NCBI RefSeq assembly: GCF_016623585.1
Contig: NZ_JAEHFY010000010.1
Coordinates: forward strand, 87,894 to 151,893
Reading direction: 5' to 3'
DNA from: Pedobacter segetis
GTDB taxonomy: Bacteria; Bacteroidota; Bacteroidia; Sphingobacteriales; Sphingobacteriaceae
Length of the DNA: 64,000 nt
Below are positions 7,317 to 15,349 of this stretch, one piece after another. The notes beneath the pieces are model-generated. The model had not been told where the DNA came from. It did not search any database and saw nothing but the letters and a program-made list of their open reading frames with translations. Both the position numbers and the translations under genes were made by a program. The stretch's first letter is position 1, and the number at the start of each line of letters is the position of its first letter.

Positions 7317-7751
7317 TTATTGTTCGGCAATTTGCTTAACCAGCCTCAGCGCTTCAGGAAAAACTTTACTAAAGTATTCCTCCATATCTTGGGTAACATC
7401 CATAATTACCTGCAATTCTGTACTGGTACCGGTTTCTTCTTTTAGATAATAAATTTCCTTTGCACCTTGCCACAGCGAATCGGTTTCTACGCCGTTTTTC
7501 ACCTCCCTTTGATGGGAAAAAACCATCTGTTCGTTTTCTACCATTTTTTCGATAATAGCTATCATGCCATCACTACCACTCCCCAAAAAATGTATCGTAT
7601 TGCCTTGTTTCAGCTCGCCTTCGTAATGGCTGCCTTCGGCAAATACGCCCGTCCATTTTTTATAGGTTTCAGGGTTCCAAAGTACCTTCCAAACTTTTTT
7701 GCGGTTAGCTTTAATCTGGATAGAAAAAGAGATGGTTTTTAAGTGTTTCAT
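7317..7751 (-). CDS. SRPBCC-family protein
   Basis: The start at 7751 (MKHLKTISFSIQIKANRKKV) gives 144 residues of an SRPBCC/START-like domain: VWKVLWNPETYKKWTGVFAE, GNTIHFLGSGSDGMIAIIEK, and a C-terminal helix VFPEALRLVKQIAEQ. An earlier ATG at 7799 adds a hydrophobic leader that looks spurious. It is the first structural gene after the Crp/Fnr regulator on the same strand, 68 bp from it. Ligand unknown. Confidence 0.82.
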   Translation of the reverse strand: MKHLKTISFSIQIKANRKKVWKVLWNPETYKKWTGVFAEGSHYEGELKQGNTIHFLGSGSDGMIAIIEKMVENEQMVFSHQREVKNGVETDSLWQGAKEIYYLKEETGTSTELQVIMDVTQDMEEYFSKVFPEALRLVKQIAEQ

Positions 7752-7819
7752 TTTGATTATTTGCTTTACCAAAAATAAAAGCAGAAAATGTGAAAGCACT
7801 TTACATAAGTCAAGAAATG

Positions 7820-8395
7820 TTAGGAAACAACAATTTCCTTACGGATGCGACTGAGAGAGGTATCGGCAATGCCGAGATAAGAAGCTATTTGTTTTAAAGG
7901 TGCCTGTTGAATGATTTGCGGCCGGTACTCCATCAGATGCAGGTAACGGGAAGAGGCAGATTGGGTAATCATTTCTATAGAACGTTGCTGTATCTGAAAG
8001 AGTTGTGCCGACATCCACTCCCGGCCCCATTCCCTTACCGATTCCATGGTATGGTATAAATGTTGAAAATCTTCGAAATCTATTTTCCAAACTACTGCAT
8101 CGGTAACCGCCTGGATATTTTGGATGGAAGGTATGCGTTGAAAAAGAGATGAAACTTCGTTCGCTATTTCATTTTCGCAGATAAACTGTGTGGTGATTTC
8201 ATTGCCGTTATAATCATGGACGTAAAAACGTATCAAACCTTTTTCTATCAGGTAGTAGGCGTTGGCGGTTTTTCCTTCCTCCAATAAAAAACTATTTTTC
8301 GGTAAGATTACCCTCTTATGCAGCGAAACGATTTCCAGCATATCTGTAGAAGTAAAAAGCGGATGATTGTAAATTTTACGAAAAAGTTGATCCAT
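7820..8395 (-). CDS. Crp/Fnr-family transcriptional regulator
   Basis: This 191-residue protein has a cyclic-nucleotide-binding-like beta-roll at about 20-115 (LPKNSFLLEEGKTANAYYLI, EKGLIRFYVHDYNGNEITTQ) and a C-terminal helix-turn-helix, LKQIASYLGIADTSLSRIRK, near the end. It lacks the cysteines of an Fnr iron-sulfur cluster in the first 25 residues. This short form, with IQNIQAVTDAVVWKIDFEDF and REWMSAQLFQIQQRSIEMIT, is common in the Bacteroidota and its ligands are mostly unknown. It lies at the upstream end of the small-gene array on the same strand, so it may control it; that is inference from position only. Confidence 0.9.
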   Translation of the reverse strand: MDQLFRKIYNHPLFTSTDMLEIVSLHKRVILPKNSFLLEEGKTANAYYLIEKGLIRFYVHDYNGNEITTQFICENEIANEVSSLFQRIPSIQNIQAVTDAVVWKIDFEDFQHLYHTMESVREWGREWMSAQLFQIQQRSIEMITQSASSRYLHLMEYRPQIIQQAPLKQIASYLGIADTSLSRIRKEIVVS

Positions 8396-8843
8396 GATTT
8401 TTATTTCTAGTAAAGATACAAATCGTTAATTTTAAAACAAGCACTTCGCTTTTCTCTCGAAAATAAGAGATACAACCTAATTAATTTTTGATCTTAAAGC
8501 ATTACATTAACTTTTTGTATCAAAAAGAAGGTTTAAGGGCAATCATAAAAGTTTAGGGAATGGTTTGCTTGTTTTAATAAGTCAAGTAAAAAATAAAATA
8601 AATTTAACAGTCTTTATTAATTAATTGGCGATGCCAACTATCCTTATTAGTTCGTTTTATTTCGTTCAAAAATTAAGATATAAGTATTCTCAACATACAA
8701 ATTTAAACAGGTGCCCATAATTTTGCTAGATTTATTGCGCAGCAAGAAGGGTTTTTCATTAATTTCACAATTTCTTTAACCTACCCGTTCGCAAAATATT
8801 ACAAAACAAAGCTAATGGTACCTATCATCAAAAACCATAAAAT
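8396..8843. other. Intergenic region between divergent Crp/Fnr and Ppx genes
   Basis: No gene is visible in these 448 bases. They hold a perfect 7-bp inverted repeat with a 3-nt loop (CTTTTTG at 8511-8517 and CAAAAAG at 8521-8527) and a short dyad TTGGC-GAT-GCCAA at 8625-8637. Either could be an operator, but neither matches a recognised site. The promoters of both divergent genes must lie here; I found no clean TTTG/TAnnTTTG pair. Confidence 0.6.
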
Positions 8844-9776
8844 ATGCCCTCTAAAAAAGCAGTAATAGACATTGGGACAAACACTTTCCATCTACTGATT
8901 GCCGAAGTTGATAAAGCCAGTAATATTAAGGTAATCCATAAAAACACCATTGCCGTTAAATTGGGAGAGGGCGGCGTAAATAAAGGATATATCGCAGAAA
9001 CCGCTTATAAAAGAGGTATAGATGCACTTATTCTTTATCGAGAAGAATTGAAAGAATTTGGTTTGGGATATGTTTTTGCAACCGCAACTGCTGCGGTAAG
9101 GGATGCTGCCAACGGGCAACAATTTATTGACGAAGCCTTTCTGAAATCTGGTATAAAGATCAATTTGATAGATGGTTTAAAAGAGGCAGAATATATTTAT
9201 AATGGTGCAAAAGGTGCAGGTGTTTTAAGCCAAGAGACTTCGCTAATTATGGATATTGGCGGTGGAAGCGTAGAATTTATTATTTGCAACCAAAACGAAA
9301 TATTTTTTAAGAACAGCTATCAATTAGGTGCTGCAAGGTTGTTAGCAGATTTTTACCATAACGATGCTGCTATTTCTGATGAAACCGTGATTGAATTGCA
9401 TCGATTATTTGAGAAAAAAATCTACGATCTAAAAAAAGCGATAGAAAAACATCATCCAAGAGAACTGATAGGCACTGCGGGTTCTTTTGATTCTTTCGCA
9501 AATATCATTGCAACAAGAAAGAACGAATTATTTGATGCTGCCTTACAACGTGATTATCAATTCCAGATTGATCAGTTTAATGAACTGTTGAATGAGATTA
9601 TCAGGAGTAACCATCAACAAAGAGAAAATTTAGAAGGTTTGATCCCTTTAAGAACCGATATGGTTTTGATGGCAGCTATACTTACACAGTACACTATGGG
9701 TATAGGAAATATAGAAAAAGTAACCACCTGTACCTATTCTTTAAAAGAAGGTTTGATATTGGCCGAAACTCTTTAA
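8844..9776 (+). CDS. Ppx/GppA-family exopolyphosphatase
   Basis: This 310-residue protein has the actin-like ATPase fold of the exopolyphosphatase/pppGpp phosphatase family. It shows the first phosphate loop DIGTNTFHLL (9-18), the catalytic-region text ATATAAVRDAANGQQFIDEA, the second loop MDIGGGSVEFII and the third GTAGSFDSFANI. It has only the core domain and lacks the C-terminal HD-like extension of E. coli Ppx, as is usual in the Bacteroidota. It likely hydrolyses polyphosphate or pppGpp in the cytoplasm. It appears monocistronic, with a convergent small gene and terminator behind it. Confidence 0.88.
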   Translation: MPSKKAVIDIGTNTFHLLIAEVDKASNIKVIHKNTIAVKLGEGGVNKGYIAETAYKRGIDALILYREELKEFGLGYVFATATAAVRDAANGQQFIDEAFLKSGIKINLIDGLKEAEYIYNGAKGAGVLSQETSLIMDIGGGSVEFIICNQNEIFFKNSYQLGAARLLADFYHNDAAISDETVIELHRLFEKKIYDLKKAIEKHHPRELIGTAGSFDSFANIIATRKNELFDAALQRDYQFQIDQFNELLNEIIRSNHQQRENLEGLIPLRTDMVLMAAILTQYTMGIGNIEKVTTCTYSLKEGLILAETL

Positions 9777-9786
9777 AACAAAAAAA

Positions 9787-9810
9787 CCTGTTTACCGGCC
9801 GATAAACAGG
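9787..9810 (-). terminator. Hairpin terminator for the small minus-strand gene
   Basis: CCTGTTTA at 9787-9794 pairs perfectly with TAAACAGG at 9803-9810 around an 8-nt loop. The six A residues at 9781-9786 read as a T-run after the hairpin on the minus strand. It fits intrinsic termination of the 56-residue gene (and perhaps tRNA-Cys) and may also stop the convergent ppx transcript. Confidence 0.65.
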
Positions 9811-9833
9811 ATAATCCGTAAGAACTAGAAAAA

Positions 9834-10004
9834 TTATTTAGATAATGAAGCTAGTACTGCATTATTTTTTATCACTTGGCTATTCTTAGGTTCTGTTGAA
9901 CGGCTACCTTTTTCTATGTTTGTAGCGTTTTTTAGAAATTGTACTTCCAAGCGAGAAACTGTTTTATTTCTTCTGTCTTTTCTTTTTAAACGAGTTACTG
10001 CCAT
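9834..10004 (-). CDS. Small basic protein, 56 residues, unknown function
   Basis: The frame runs from the ATG at 10002-10004 to TAA at 9834-9836. The product begins MAVTRLKRKDRRNKT and ends in a neutral Asn/Ser-rich tail. The N-terminal third is strongly basic, with seven Lys/Arg in the first 14 residues, suggesting RNA or ribosome contact. It lies directly downstream of tRNA-Cys on the same strand, with 27 bp between them, and a hairpin terminator follows its stop. Its codon use looks genuine and the basic start resembles a ribosomal protein, but I do not recognise it as any of them. Function unknown. Confidence 0.65.
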   Translation of the reverse strand: MAVTRLKRKDRRNKTVSRLEVQFLKNATNIEKGSRSTEPKNSQVIKNNAVLASLSK

Positions 10005-10031
10005 GACTTTTTTTTATTAAATTTTTAAATG

Positions 10032-10102
10032 AGGTCGAGAGCGGATTCGAACCGCTGTAGAAGGTTTTGCAGACCTCTGCCTAGCCACTCGGCCACTCGA
10101 CC
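10032..10102 (-). tRNA. tRNA-Cys (GCA)
   Basis: Read on the minus strand, the acceptor arms GGTCGAG and CTCGACC pair perfectly and are followed by a U discriminator base, the hallmark of cysteine tRNAs. The anticodon loop contains GCA and the T-arm carries GGTTCGAATCC. It is 71 nt long. The CCA end is not encoded. Confidence 0.96.
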
Positions 10103-10151
10103 CTTTTACTTTAAGGAGTGCAAAAATAGTAAAATTTTAATAGAAGGCAAC

Positions 10152-10898
10152 TTATTTGAACATATTTCTGCGCACTTCTGCACAGCAAATAGCTGCGGAT
10201 ATACTCACGTTTAAAGATTCTGTGTTTGTACCCCCGGGTATGGTTACCGCTTTGTTGATAAACCCTTTAATTTCTTCAGAAATCCCTTTACCCTCATTAC
10301 CGAAAACCAAAAAACCCTTTTCACTAAAATTATAGCCAAAAATATTATCTCCGTTTAGCAATGTGCCATAAACTGGTAGTGCATTATTCGCAAATAAAGT
10401 ATCCAGATCCAAATAGCTAACAGTTACCCTTGCCAAAGAACCCATACTTGCTTGCACAACTTTTGGATTATATATTTCTACCGTATCTTTAGAACAGACC
10501 ATTTTTTTGAAACCAAACCAATCTGCGGTGCGGATAATGGTACCCATATTTCCCGGATCCTGCACTCCATCCAAAACAATAACCAAATCATCTACCTTAT
10601 CCATATCAAAACCCTTTTCCTTCGGTATTTCAAACACCGCTAAAACACCTTGTGGGCTTTGCAATGCACTTATTTTTTCTAATTCATTTATACTAACTTC
10701 AAAAACTTTTTGTTTATGAGATAAATTAGGCAATTTTGAAACTAATTCTGAAACTGTATAAATGGAATGCAGCGAAAAACCAGAGTTTAAAAACTCTGTT
10801 ACCGCTTTAACGCCTTCTACAAAAAAAAGATGGTTTTCTTTACGATACTTTTTTTGATGAAGTGATTTTACTAAACTTAACTGAGACTTTGAAAGCAT
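10152..10898 (-). CDS. TrmH/SpoU-family RNA 2'-O-methyltransferase
   Basis: The start at 10898 (MLSKSQLSLVKSLHQKKYRK) gives 248 residues; the open frame reaches 10919. The N-terminal RNA-binding substrate domain (about 1-90) is followed by the SpoU knot: LVIVLDGVQDPGNMGTIIRTADWFG, LVFGNEGKGISEEI and IPGGTNTESLNVSISAAI. These three motifs bind SAM and form the knot. It probably methylates a ribose in rRNA (RlmB-like) or tRNA. It overlaps the 5' end of the divergent tamL gene by 10-37 bp, depending on that gene's start. Confidence 0.9.
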   Translation of the reverse strand: MLSKSQLSLVKSLHQKKYRKENHLFFVEGVKAVTEFLNSGFSLHSIYTVSELVSKLPNLSHKQKVFEVSINELEKISALQSPQGVLAVFEIPKEKGFDMDKVDDLVIVLDGVQDPGNMGTIIRTADWFGFKKMVCSKDTVEIYNPKVVQASMGSLARVTVSYLDLDTLFANNALPVYGTLLNGDNIFGYNFSEKGFLVFGNEGKGISEEIKGFINKAVTIPGGTNTESLNVSISAAICCAEVRRNMFK

Positions 10899-13225
10899 AT
10901 ATATCTTATCCTTCTGCAATAATACTATTTTTAACCTTTATAACCCTAGGCTGTAGATCTACCAGAAGATTAGATAAAAACCAAGCTTTAGTTACCAAAC
11001 TTGAAGTAAATGGCGTAAATGATCAATTTGCAGAACAGGCTAAGGGTTACGTTGCCCTAGAAGTTAGGCCAAACTCTAAATTTAATCTTTTCATTTATAA
11101 TACCTTAAATAAAAAGGGCAAAAAGAAACTGGGCGAAGCGCCACATATTTTAGATAGCGCTTTGGTAGAAGCATCTCGCGTACAAATAGAGAAGTTCTTA
11201 AACATAAAAGGGTATTTGAACGCAAAAGTTACGGATAGCATCTATATTAAGAACAAAAAAGCATCGGTAATTTATAATGCCAAAATGGGTACAGAATTCA
11301 AATTCAGGAATTTATCTTTTGACATTCCCGATACCACGGTTAAAGCCTTGTACCTAGCCAATAGGAAAAAATTCACAAAGATAGATTCTGGAAAAAGATA
11401 CGACACCGATAGCCTAGCCTATGAGAGAGAGCAGATTTATCTAATGATGAGGAAAAACGGCTATTATGATTATATACGCCAATATATGAGGCCAACGGTT
11501 GACACTAATTTTAACAAAGGCGTTGCCGATGTGAAAATAGAGATCTTGAACCCTCCTAACGCTAACAAACATTTTACCTACACCTTAAAAGATACCTATA
11601 TCCGCATACAACCTAGTAGTGGCATCATTACAAAAGGGATGCAAAGAGACACAGCGGTTTTAGATTCACAGTATCACTTTTTTGATTATTCTAGGTTCTT
11701 TAAACCAAAAAAATTAAAGAGCTATATATTCCTTAAAAAAGGAGAGCTATACAACATTGAAAATTCTGAACTTACCACCCAACGTTTTTTTGATATGAAT
11801 GCCTTTAAAAGCATTAGTGTTGATTATAGAAAAGTTGGCGATAGCACAGCCAGGACGCTTGCCGGCTTAATTGATATTGTTCCTCTAAAGAAAAAAACCA
11901 ATAGGTTAGAGGGCGAGTACACCTTTAACAGCAGCATAACAGGTGTTAACCTAGGCTTAACCTATCAAAACAGAAACATTTTTGGTGGTGCAGAACTGTT
12001 TGAAGTAAAATTAAGGGGCGGTTTACAATTTGATAAAAAGCTATCTGGCAATTTATCAGATAGGTTATTGAGCAGGGATTACCAAGTGGGTGTTAGTTTA
12101 AGTTTTCCGAGGTTAATCACTCCTTTTAATTTTCCAGAACTGGGCAGAAACGGCATTCCACGTACAAGGATAGGCACCAGCTACCAAGTTTACAAGTTAA
12201 GGGACAATTACCTAAGAAAAAGTTTGGGCGCAAACCTAACCTACGATTGGGTAGAGACAAAAAACAAACTCCACTCTTTTACACCCGTAAACGTACAATA
12301 CTCTTTAGCAGACATTAACCCCGCTTTGGTACAAAATTTAATTGATCAAGGAAATGCGTTTTTCTTATTTACCCTACGCTCTCAGTTAATCTCTAGCAGT
12401 TATTATAATTACACCTTAAATTTATCAAAATTAACGTCATATAATAATTTTACCTTCTTTTCTGGCAATATAGAAGTTGGGGGTAATTCTGCCGCATTAA
12501 TTGGCAATTTAAGCAACAACAAAAACAGCGACGGGCAAAAAACGCTATTCGGTGTTCCTTACTATCAATTTGCGAAATTAGAAACAGATGTTAGGTTTTA
12601 TAAATCTTTGGGGGGAGAAAAACAGCTTATCTTAAGGTTAAACCCTGGTTTGGGGTATTCTTATGGCAACGTAAAAAGCTTACCGTTTGAGAAACAGTTT
12701 TTTGCCGGTGGTTCTACCGGGATTAGGGCTTGGCAGGCCAGGACTTTGGGCCCTGGGAACTATAACAGGGCATCTTTGGCCAGTGATTCTGTAAGGGCAA
12801 ATCTTAGAAACCTTGATCAACTTGGCGATATTAAATTTGAGGGGAACATAGAGTATCGGTTTAAGCTATTGGATAATTTTTTTGGGGCTAAGGTTAAAGG
12901 TGCAACTTTTATAGATTTTGGTAACGTTTGGCAATTAAGAGGCAATGGTTTACAAGGCGGCCAAATTAAATTTAACAAGTTATTTGATCAAACCGCCATT
13001 GGCACCGGCTTTGGGCTTAGGTTTGATGTTTCTTTCTTTGTATTTAGATTAGATGCAGGCTTTAAATTTAAAGATCCGCAATTTAGCGGATCGGACCAAT
13101 ACGTTTATAAATACTGGTTTAACAGAAGTGCCAAAAAAGCTTTTAAAGATAATTACGCCATTACCAACGGCCCTGATAGATATTCTTTATCACAAATACA
13201 ATTTGGTATAGGATTGCCGTTTTAA
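10862..13225 (+). CDS. tamL: TamL: lipoprotein-type BamA/TamA outer-membrane barrel
   Basis: The 787-residue protein combines a lipoprotein signal (ILFLTFITLGC, lipidation Cys at residue 31) with a BamA/Omp85 layout: POTRA-like repeats at about 45-350, then a surface-antigen barrel to the C-terminal phenylalanine (QFGIGLPF). The barrel contains the L6-type motif GGSTGIRAWQARTLGPG. A lipidated TamA homologue is the TamL type of the Bacteroidota, partner of TamB in outer-membrane assembly. The first start is GTG at 10862; TTG at 10889 would give a more typical 21-residue lipoprotein signal. No tamB gene is adjacent, which is unusual. The divergent RNA methyltransferase overlaps its 5' end. Confidence 0.85.
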   Translation: MILLNLTETLKAYISYPSAIILFLTFITLGCRSTRRLDKNQALVTKLEVNGVNDQFAEQAKGYVALEVRPNSKFNLFIYNTLNKKGKKKLGEAPHILDSALVEASRVQIEKFLNIKGYLNAKVTDSIYIKNKKASVIYNAKMGTEFKFRNLSFDIPDTTVKALYLANRKKFTKIDSGKRYDTDSLAYEREQIYLMMRKNGYYDYIRQYMRPTVDTNFNKGVADVKIEILNPPNANKHFTYTLKDTYIRIQPSSGIITKGMQRDTAVLDSQYHFFDYSRFFKPKKLKSYIFLKKGELYNIENSELTTQRFFDMNAFKSISVDYRKVGDSTARTLAGLIDIVPLKKKTNRLEGEYTFNSSITGVNLGLTYQNRNIFGGAELFEVKLRGGLQFDKKLSGNLSDRLLSRDYQVGVSLSFPRLITPFNFPELGRNGIPRTRIGTSYQVYKLRDNYLRKSLGANLTYDWVETKNKLHSFTPVNVQYSLADINPALVQNLIDQGNAFFLFTLRSQLISSSYYNYTLNLSKLTSYNNFTFFSGNIEVGGNSAALIGNLSNNKNSDGQKTLFGVPYYQFAKLETDVRFYKSLGGEKQLILRLNPGLGYSYGNVKSLPFEKQFFAGGSTGIRAWQARTLGPGNYNRASLASDSVRANLRNLDQLGDIKFEGNIEYRFKLLDNFFGAKVKGATFIDFGNVWQLRGNGLQGGQIKFNKLFDQTAIGTGFGLRFDVSFFVFRLDAGFKFKDPQFSGSDQYVYKYWFNRSAKKAFKDNYAITNGPDRYSLSQIQFGIGLPF

Positions 13226-13243
13226 ATTGCGCTTCAGGGCATT

Positions 13244-14317
13244 TTAAAAAGGAAATATCAATAAGGCGTGTTGGCTAACGGTGTTTAGGTCTCGCCAAAC
13301 CCTATTTATCTCGGTATGGTTTTTAGCAGCTTCTAAACCCGCAAACGGGTGTAATTTTGAGGTGGCTTCCCTGCAAATTTGCGCTAAATCTCTACTGCAT
13401 TTGCTAACCATTTTTAGCGTTTGTAAACTTATAATGCTATTTTGAACCAATTCTTCCCAAGATCTATCTACAATAGCATAAAATGCGGCTTTTGCGTTCA
13501 AGATGTTTTGTTGTTGCTTGTATTTTAATTCTTTAAAATATGTTAAGTGCTGCTGATCATGTTTTCTAACCTTGTTTCTTTCTTCAAAACAGGCTGATAC
13601 CAGATCCATAAAATGTAAGCTTATCCCTAAAACGTTGGCAACCAAAGTTGTTTCTGCCAATTGCAAAAATGGATATTTAAAAACAGGGTCTTCTAACGTT
13701 GTTTTCTCGGGCAAAATCTCGAAGCACCTGTTGATAGGAACCTCTAAATTATGGACCTTAAAAGCGTGGCTTCCTGTTGCAACCATCCCCATATAGTGCC
13801 AGCCATCTAATATTTCTACCTCTTCTCTTTTTAAAATAAAGGCTTTTATCTGCTTCTCTCCTTTACTATCAAAAACGTGTTGACCATCTTTTAGCATTTC
13901 GCAATTTGCGGTTAAATGGGTGGCATGCAACGCCCCGCTAGCATAAGTCCAGTTTCCGCTGATTTGGTATTTATCACCAACTAAATTGGCCGTACCACCC
14001 ACAAAACCACTGCCCGCCAAACAAACCTTTGGATCAGAGAAAACTTCTTTGGCCAAAGCCCGATCCAGAAAACCAACAAACCAAGCTGCTCCGGCGCATA
14101 AAGTGATGGTCCACCCTAAACTTCCATCTTTGTTGGCCAAGTTCTCTTGGATCTTTAAACCGTTTGGTAAAGTGCAGCCCAAACCGTTCAAATTTTTGGG
14201 CACAAATAGTTTAAACCAGCTTTCTTTATAAATTAAATTGAGCCATTCTTGGGGTAGTTGCCCTAATTTTTCTGCTTTTTTAGAATAATTGTTGTTGATG
14301 ATTGCTATATCTTCCAT
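13244..14317 (-). CDS. Acyl-CoA-dehydrogenase-like flavoprotein
   Basis: This protein has about 357 residues with the start at 14317 (MEDIAIINNNYSKKAEKLGQ); an ATG at 14350 would add 11 residues. It has the acyl-CoA dehydrogenase fold, with an N-terminal helical domain, a middle sheet (YQISGNWTYASGALHATHLT) and a C-terminal helical domain. The C-terminal text INRVWRDLNTVSQHALLIF resembles the flavin-dependent hydroxylase branch (HsaA/DszC-like, Acyl_CoA_dh_2) more than true beta-oxidation dehydrogenases. No canonical catalytic glutamate of dehydrogenases stands out. It could be a flavin monooxygenase lacking a visible reductase partner. It converges on tamL with an 18-bp gap. Confidence 0.75.
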   Translation of the reverse strand: MEDIAIINNNYSKKAEKLGQLPQEWLNLIYKESWFKLFVPKNLNGLGCTLPNGLKIQENLANKDGSLGWTITLCAGAAWFVGFLDRALAKEVFSDPKVCLAGSGFVGGTANLVGDKYQISGNWTYASGALHATHLTANCEMLKDGQHVFDSKGEKQIKAFILKREEVEILDGWHYMGMVATGSHAFKVHNLEVPINRCFEILPEKTTLEDPVFKYPFLQLAETTLVANVLGISLHFMDLVSACFEERNKVRKHDQQHLTYFKELKYKQQQNILNAKAAFYAIVDRSWEELVQNSIISLQTLKMVSKCSRDLAQICREATSKLHPFAGLEAAKNHTEINRVWRDLNTVSQHALLIFPF

Positions 14318-14351
14318 GTTTAGGTTTTGGGTTAGGGATTGGAGCGGCATA

Positions 14352-14393
14352 CTTTATTGTTATCCTGAGCGGAGCGGAAGGAAGACAATAAAG
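14352..14393. repeat. REP-like hairpin (TATCCTGAGCGGA family)
   Basis: CTTTATTGT at 14352-14360 and ACAATAAAG at 14385-14393 form a perfect 9-bp stem. The loop carries TATCCTGAGCGGAGCGGAAGG, a degenerate version of the dispersed TGTCATCCTGAGC...GAAGGATGACA hairpins seen in the Bacteroidota. Related copies occur at 41308 and 47489. Confidence 0.7.
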
Positions 14394-14400
14394 ATATAGC

Positions 14401-14429
14401 GTAAAGCCCGGCAACGTTTTTCACGTTGC
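14401..14429. repeat. AAAGCCCGGC repeat remnant and stem-loop at pnuT 3' end
   Basis: GTAAAGCCCGGC at 14401-14412 is identical to the last 12 bases of the window. Directly after, GCAACGT (14411-14417) and ACGTTGC (14423-14429) pair perfectly and span the pnuT stop codon. On the minus strand this could be a terminator, although no T-run follows. Confidence 0.5.
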
Positions 14430-15059
14430 AACCCCCAAATTGTTTTCATCGGTTTTATTTTGTTTAATGATCTTTTGCCAATCTATGTAGCCAAAAATGG
14501 CTATCACAAAAAGAAAAACGGTTAATAAGGCAAACATTGCCAAGTGTTTATGAAACAATAACGGGATGGCAACAAGGTTAGAGATATTTAACCAGATCCA
14601 GTTTTCGAGCTTTCTTTTTGCCAGCAACCACATACCCGCCCAAGCGGTGGATGATACAAAAGCATCCATAATGGGCACATCAGAATCTGTGAATTTTTTT
14701 AAGACGAGGTATAAAAATCCCCATCCAAAAATCGCGATTGCCAAGGTAACGATGAATTCTTTCTGGTTGCTCTTTGTAATTTTGGATGCGCCAGCATTGT
14801 TTCTGGTTTCCCACATTGCCCAGCCATAAACGCTCATTACCAAATAATAGGTATTTAAGGCGGTTTCGGCGTATAATTTAGTTTCTATGAGTAAATATGA
14901 GGAGGTTAAAATAGAGATTATACCAACCGGATATAACAAAACTTTGTTCTTTTTTGCCAATAAAACTTCGGCTATACCGGTTAAAACGGCGATCCATTCT
15001 AAAGCGCTGGTGCCCTTAAATTGTTCGCTCAATAAGTTAAACCATTCTGTTATGTTCAT
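14421..15059 (-). CDS. pnuT: PnuT-type thiamine transporter (PnuC family)
   Basis: Starting at 15059 (MNITEWFNLLSEQFKGTSAL) the protein has 212 residues and six or seven membrane helices, with the PnuC hallmarks ALEWIAVLTGIAEVLLAKKN and VSVYGWAMW-like YLVMSVYGWAMWETRNN. PnuC proteins carry nicotinamide riboside, but this copy lies behind a TPP riboswitch (15112-15250), which identifies it as the thiamine type, PnuT. Import would be facilitated diffusion, trapped by phosphorylation; no thiamine kinase gene is adjacent here. An in-frame ATG at 15089 adds 10 residues. Confidence 0.88.
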   Translation of the reverse strand: MNITEWFNLLSEQFKGTSALEWIAVLTGIAEVLLAKKNKVLLYPVGIISILTSSYLLIETKLYAETALNTYYLVMSVYGWAMWETRNNAGASKITKSNQKEFIVTLAIAIFGWGFLYLVLKKFTDSDVPIMDAFVSSTAWAGMWLLAKRKLENWIWLNISNLVAIPLLFHKHLAMFALLTVFLFVIAIFGYIDWQKIIKQNKTDENNLGVAT

Positions 15060-15111
15060 TTTGAAAAATAATAAATGTATTATCTTCAAAGAGGGGAGAA
15101 AATTCTCCTTA

Positions 15112-15250
15112 AACCGTTTCCCTACGTCGGCATTACCCGAATCAGGTGTATAGAAAGGTATCAGGATACAAGGTTTTTGGTGTAAGGTTTGCGCCTTTTG
15201 CCTTTCTAATGGGTATGTTCTCAGCCTGAAATATTAGGCACCCCTGTTTG
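15112..15250 (-). promoter_or_regulatory. TPP (thiamine pyrophosphate) riboswitch
   Basis: Read on the minus strand, the element contains the conserved blocks GGGGTGCC, GGCTGAGA, ATACCCAT, ACCTGATTCGGGTAATGCC and GACGTAGGGAAA in the right order. These form the TPP aptamer. The P3 arm is extended by about 45 nt and closed by AGAAAGG/CCTTTCT. Between the aptamer and the pnuT start is a small helix, GGAGA/TCTCC (15095-15108), a candidate expression platform. High TPP should switch pnuT off. Confidence 0.95.
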
Positions 15251-15349
15251 ATGTTGCGAATATATCAAATTAGTGATCCAATAAACAAAGTTTCTATCTA
15301 TTTGGGCCTAAAATTCTCCTAGCGCTTTATTTTTTATTAGCTTACGAGG

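Noticed and set aside
1..8395. Integron cassette array
   Set aside because: The cargo types fit, but the spacers do not share a repeated attC-like site, no integrase gene is present, and several genes are coupled by very short gaps. Only one inverted repeat resembles a site.
14421..15059. Nicotinamide riboside transporter PnuC
   Set aside because: The fold fits, but the TPP riboswitch directly upstream points to thiamine transport (PnuT).
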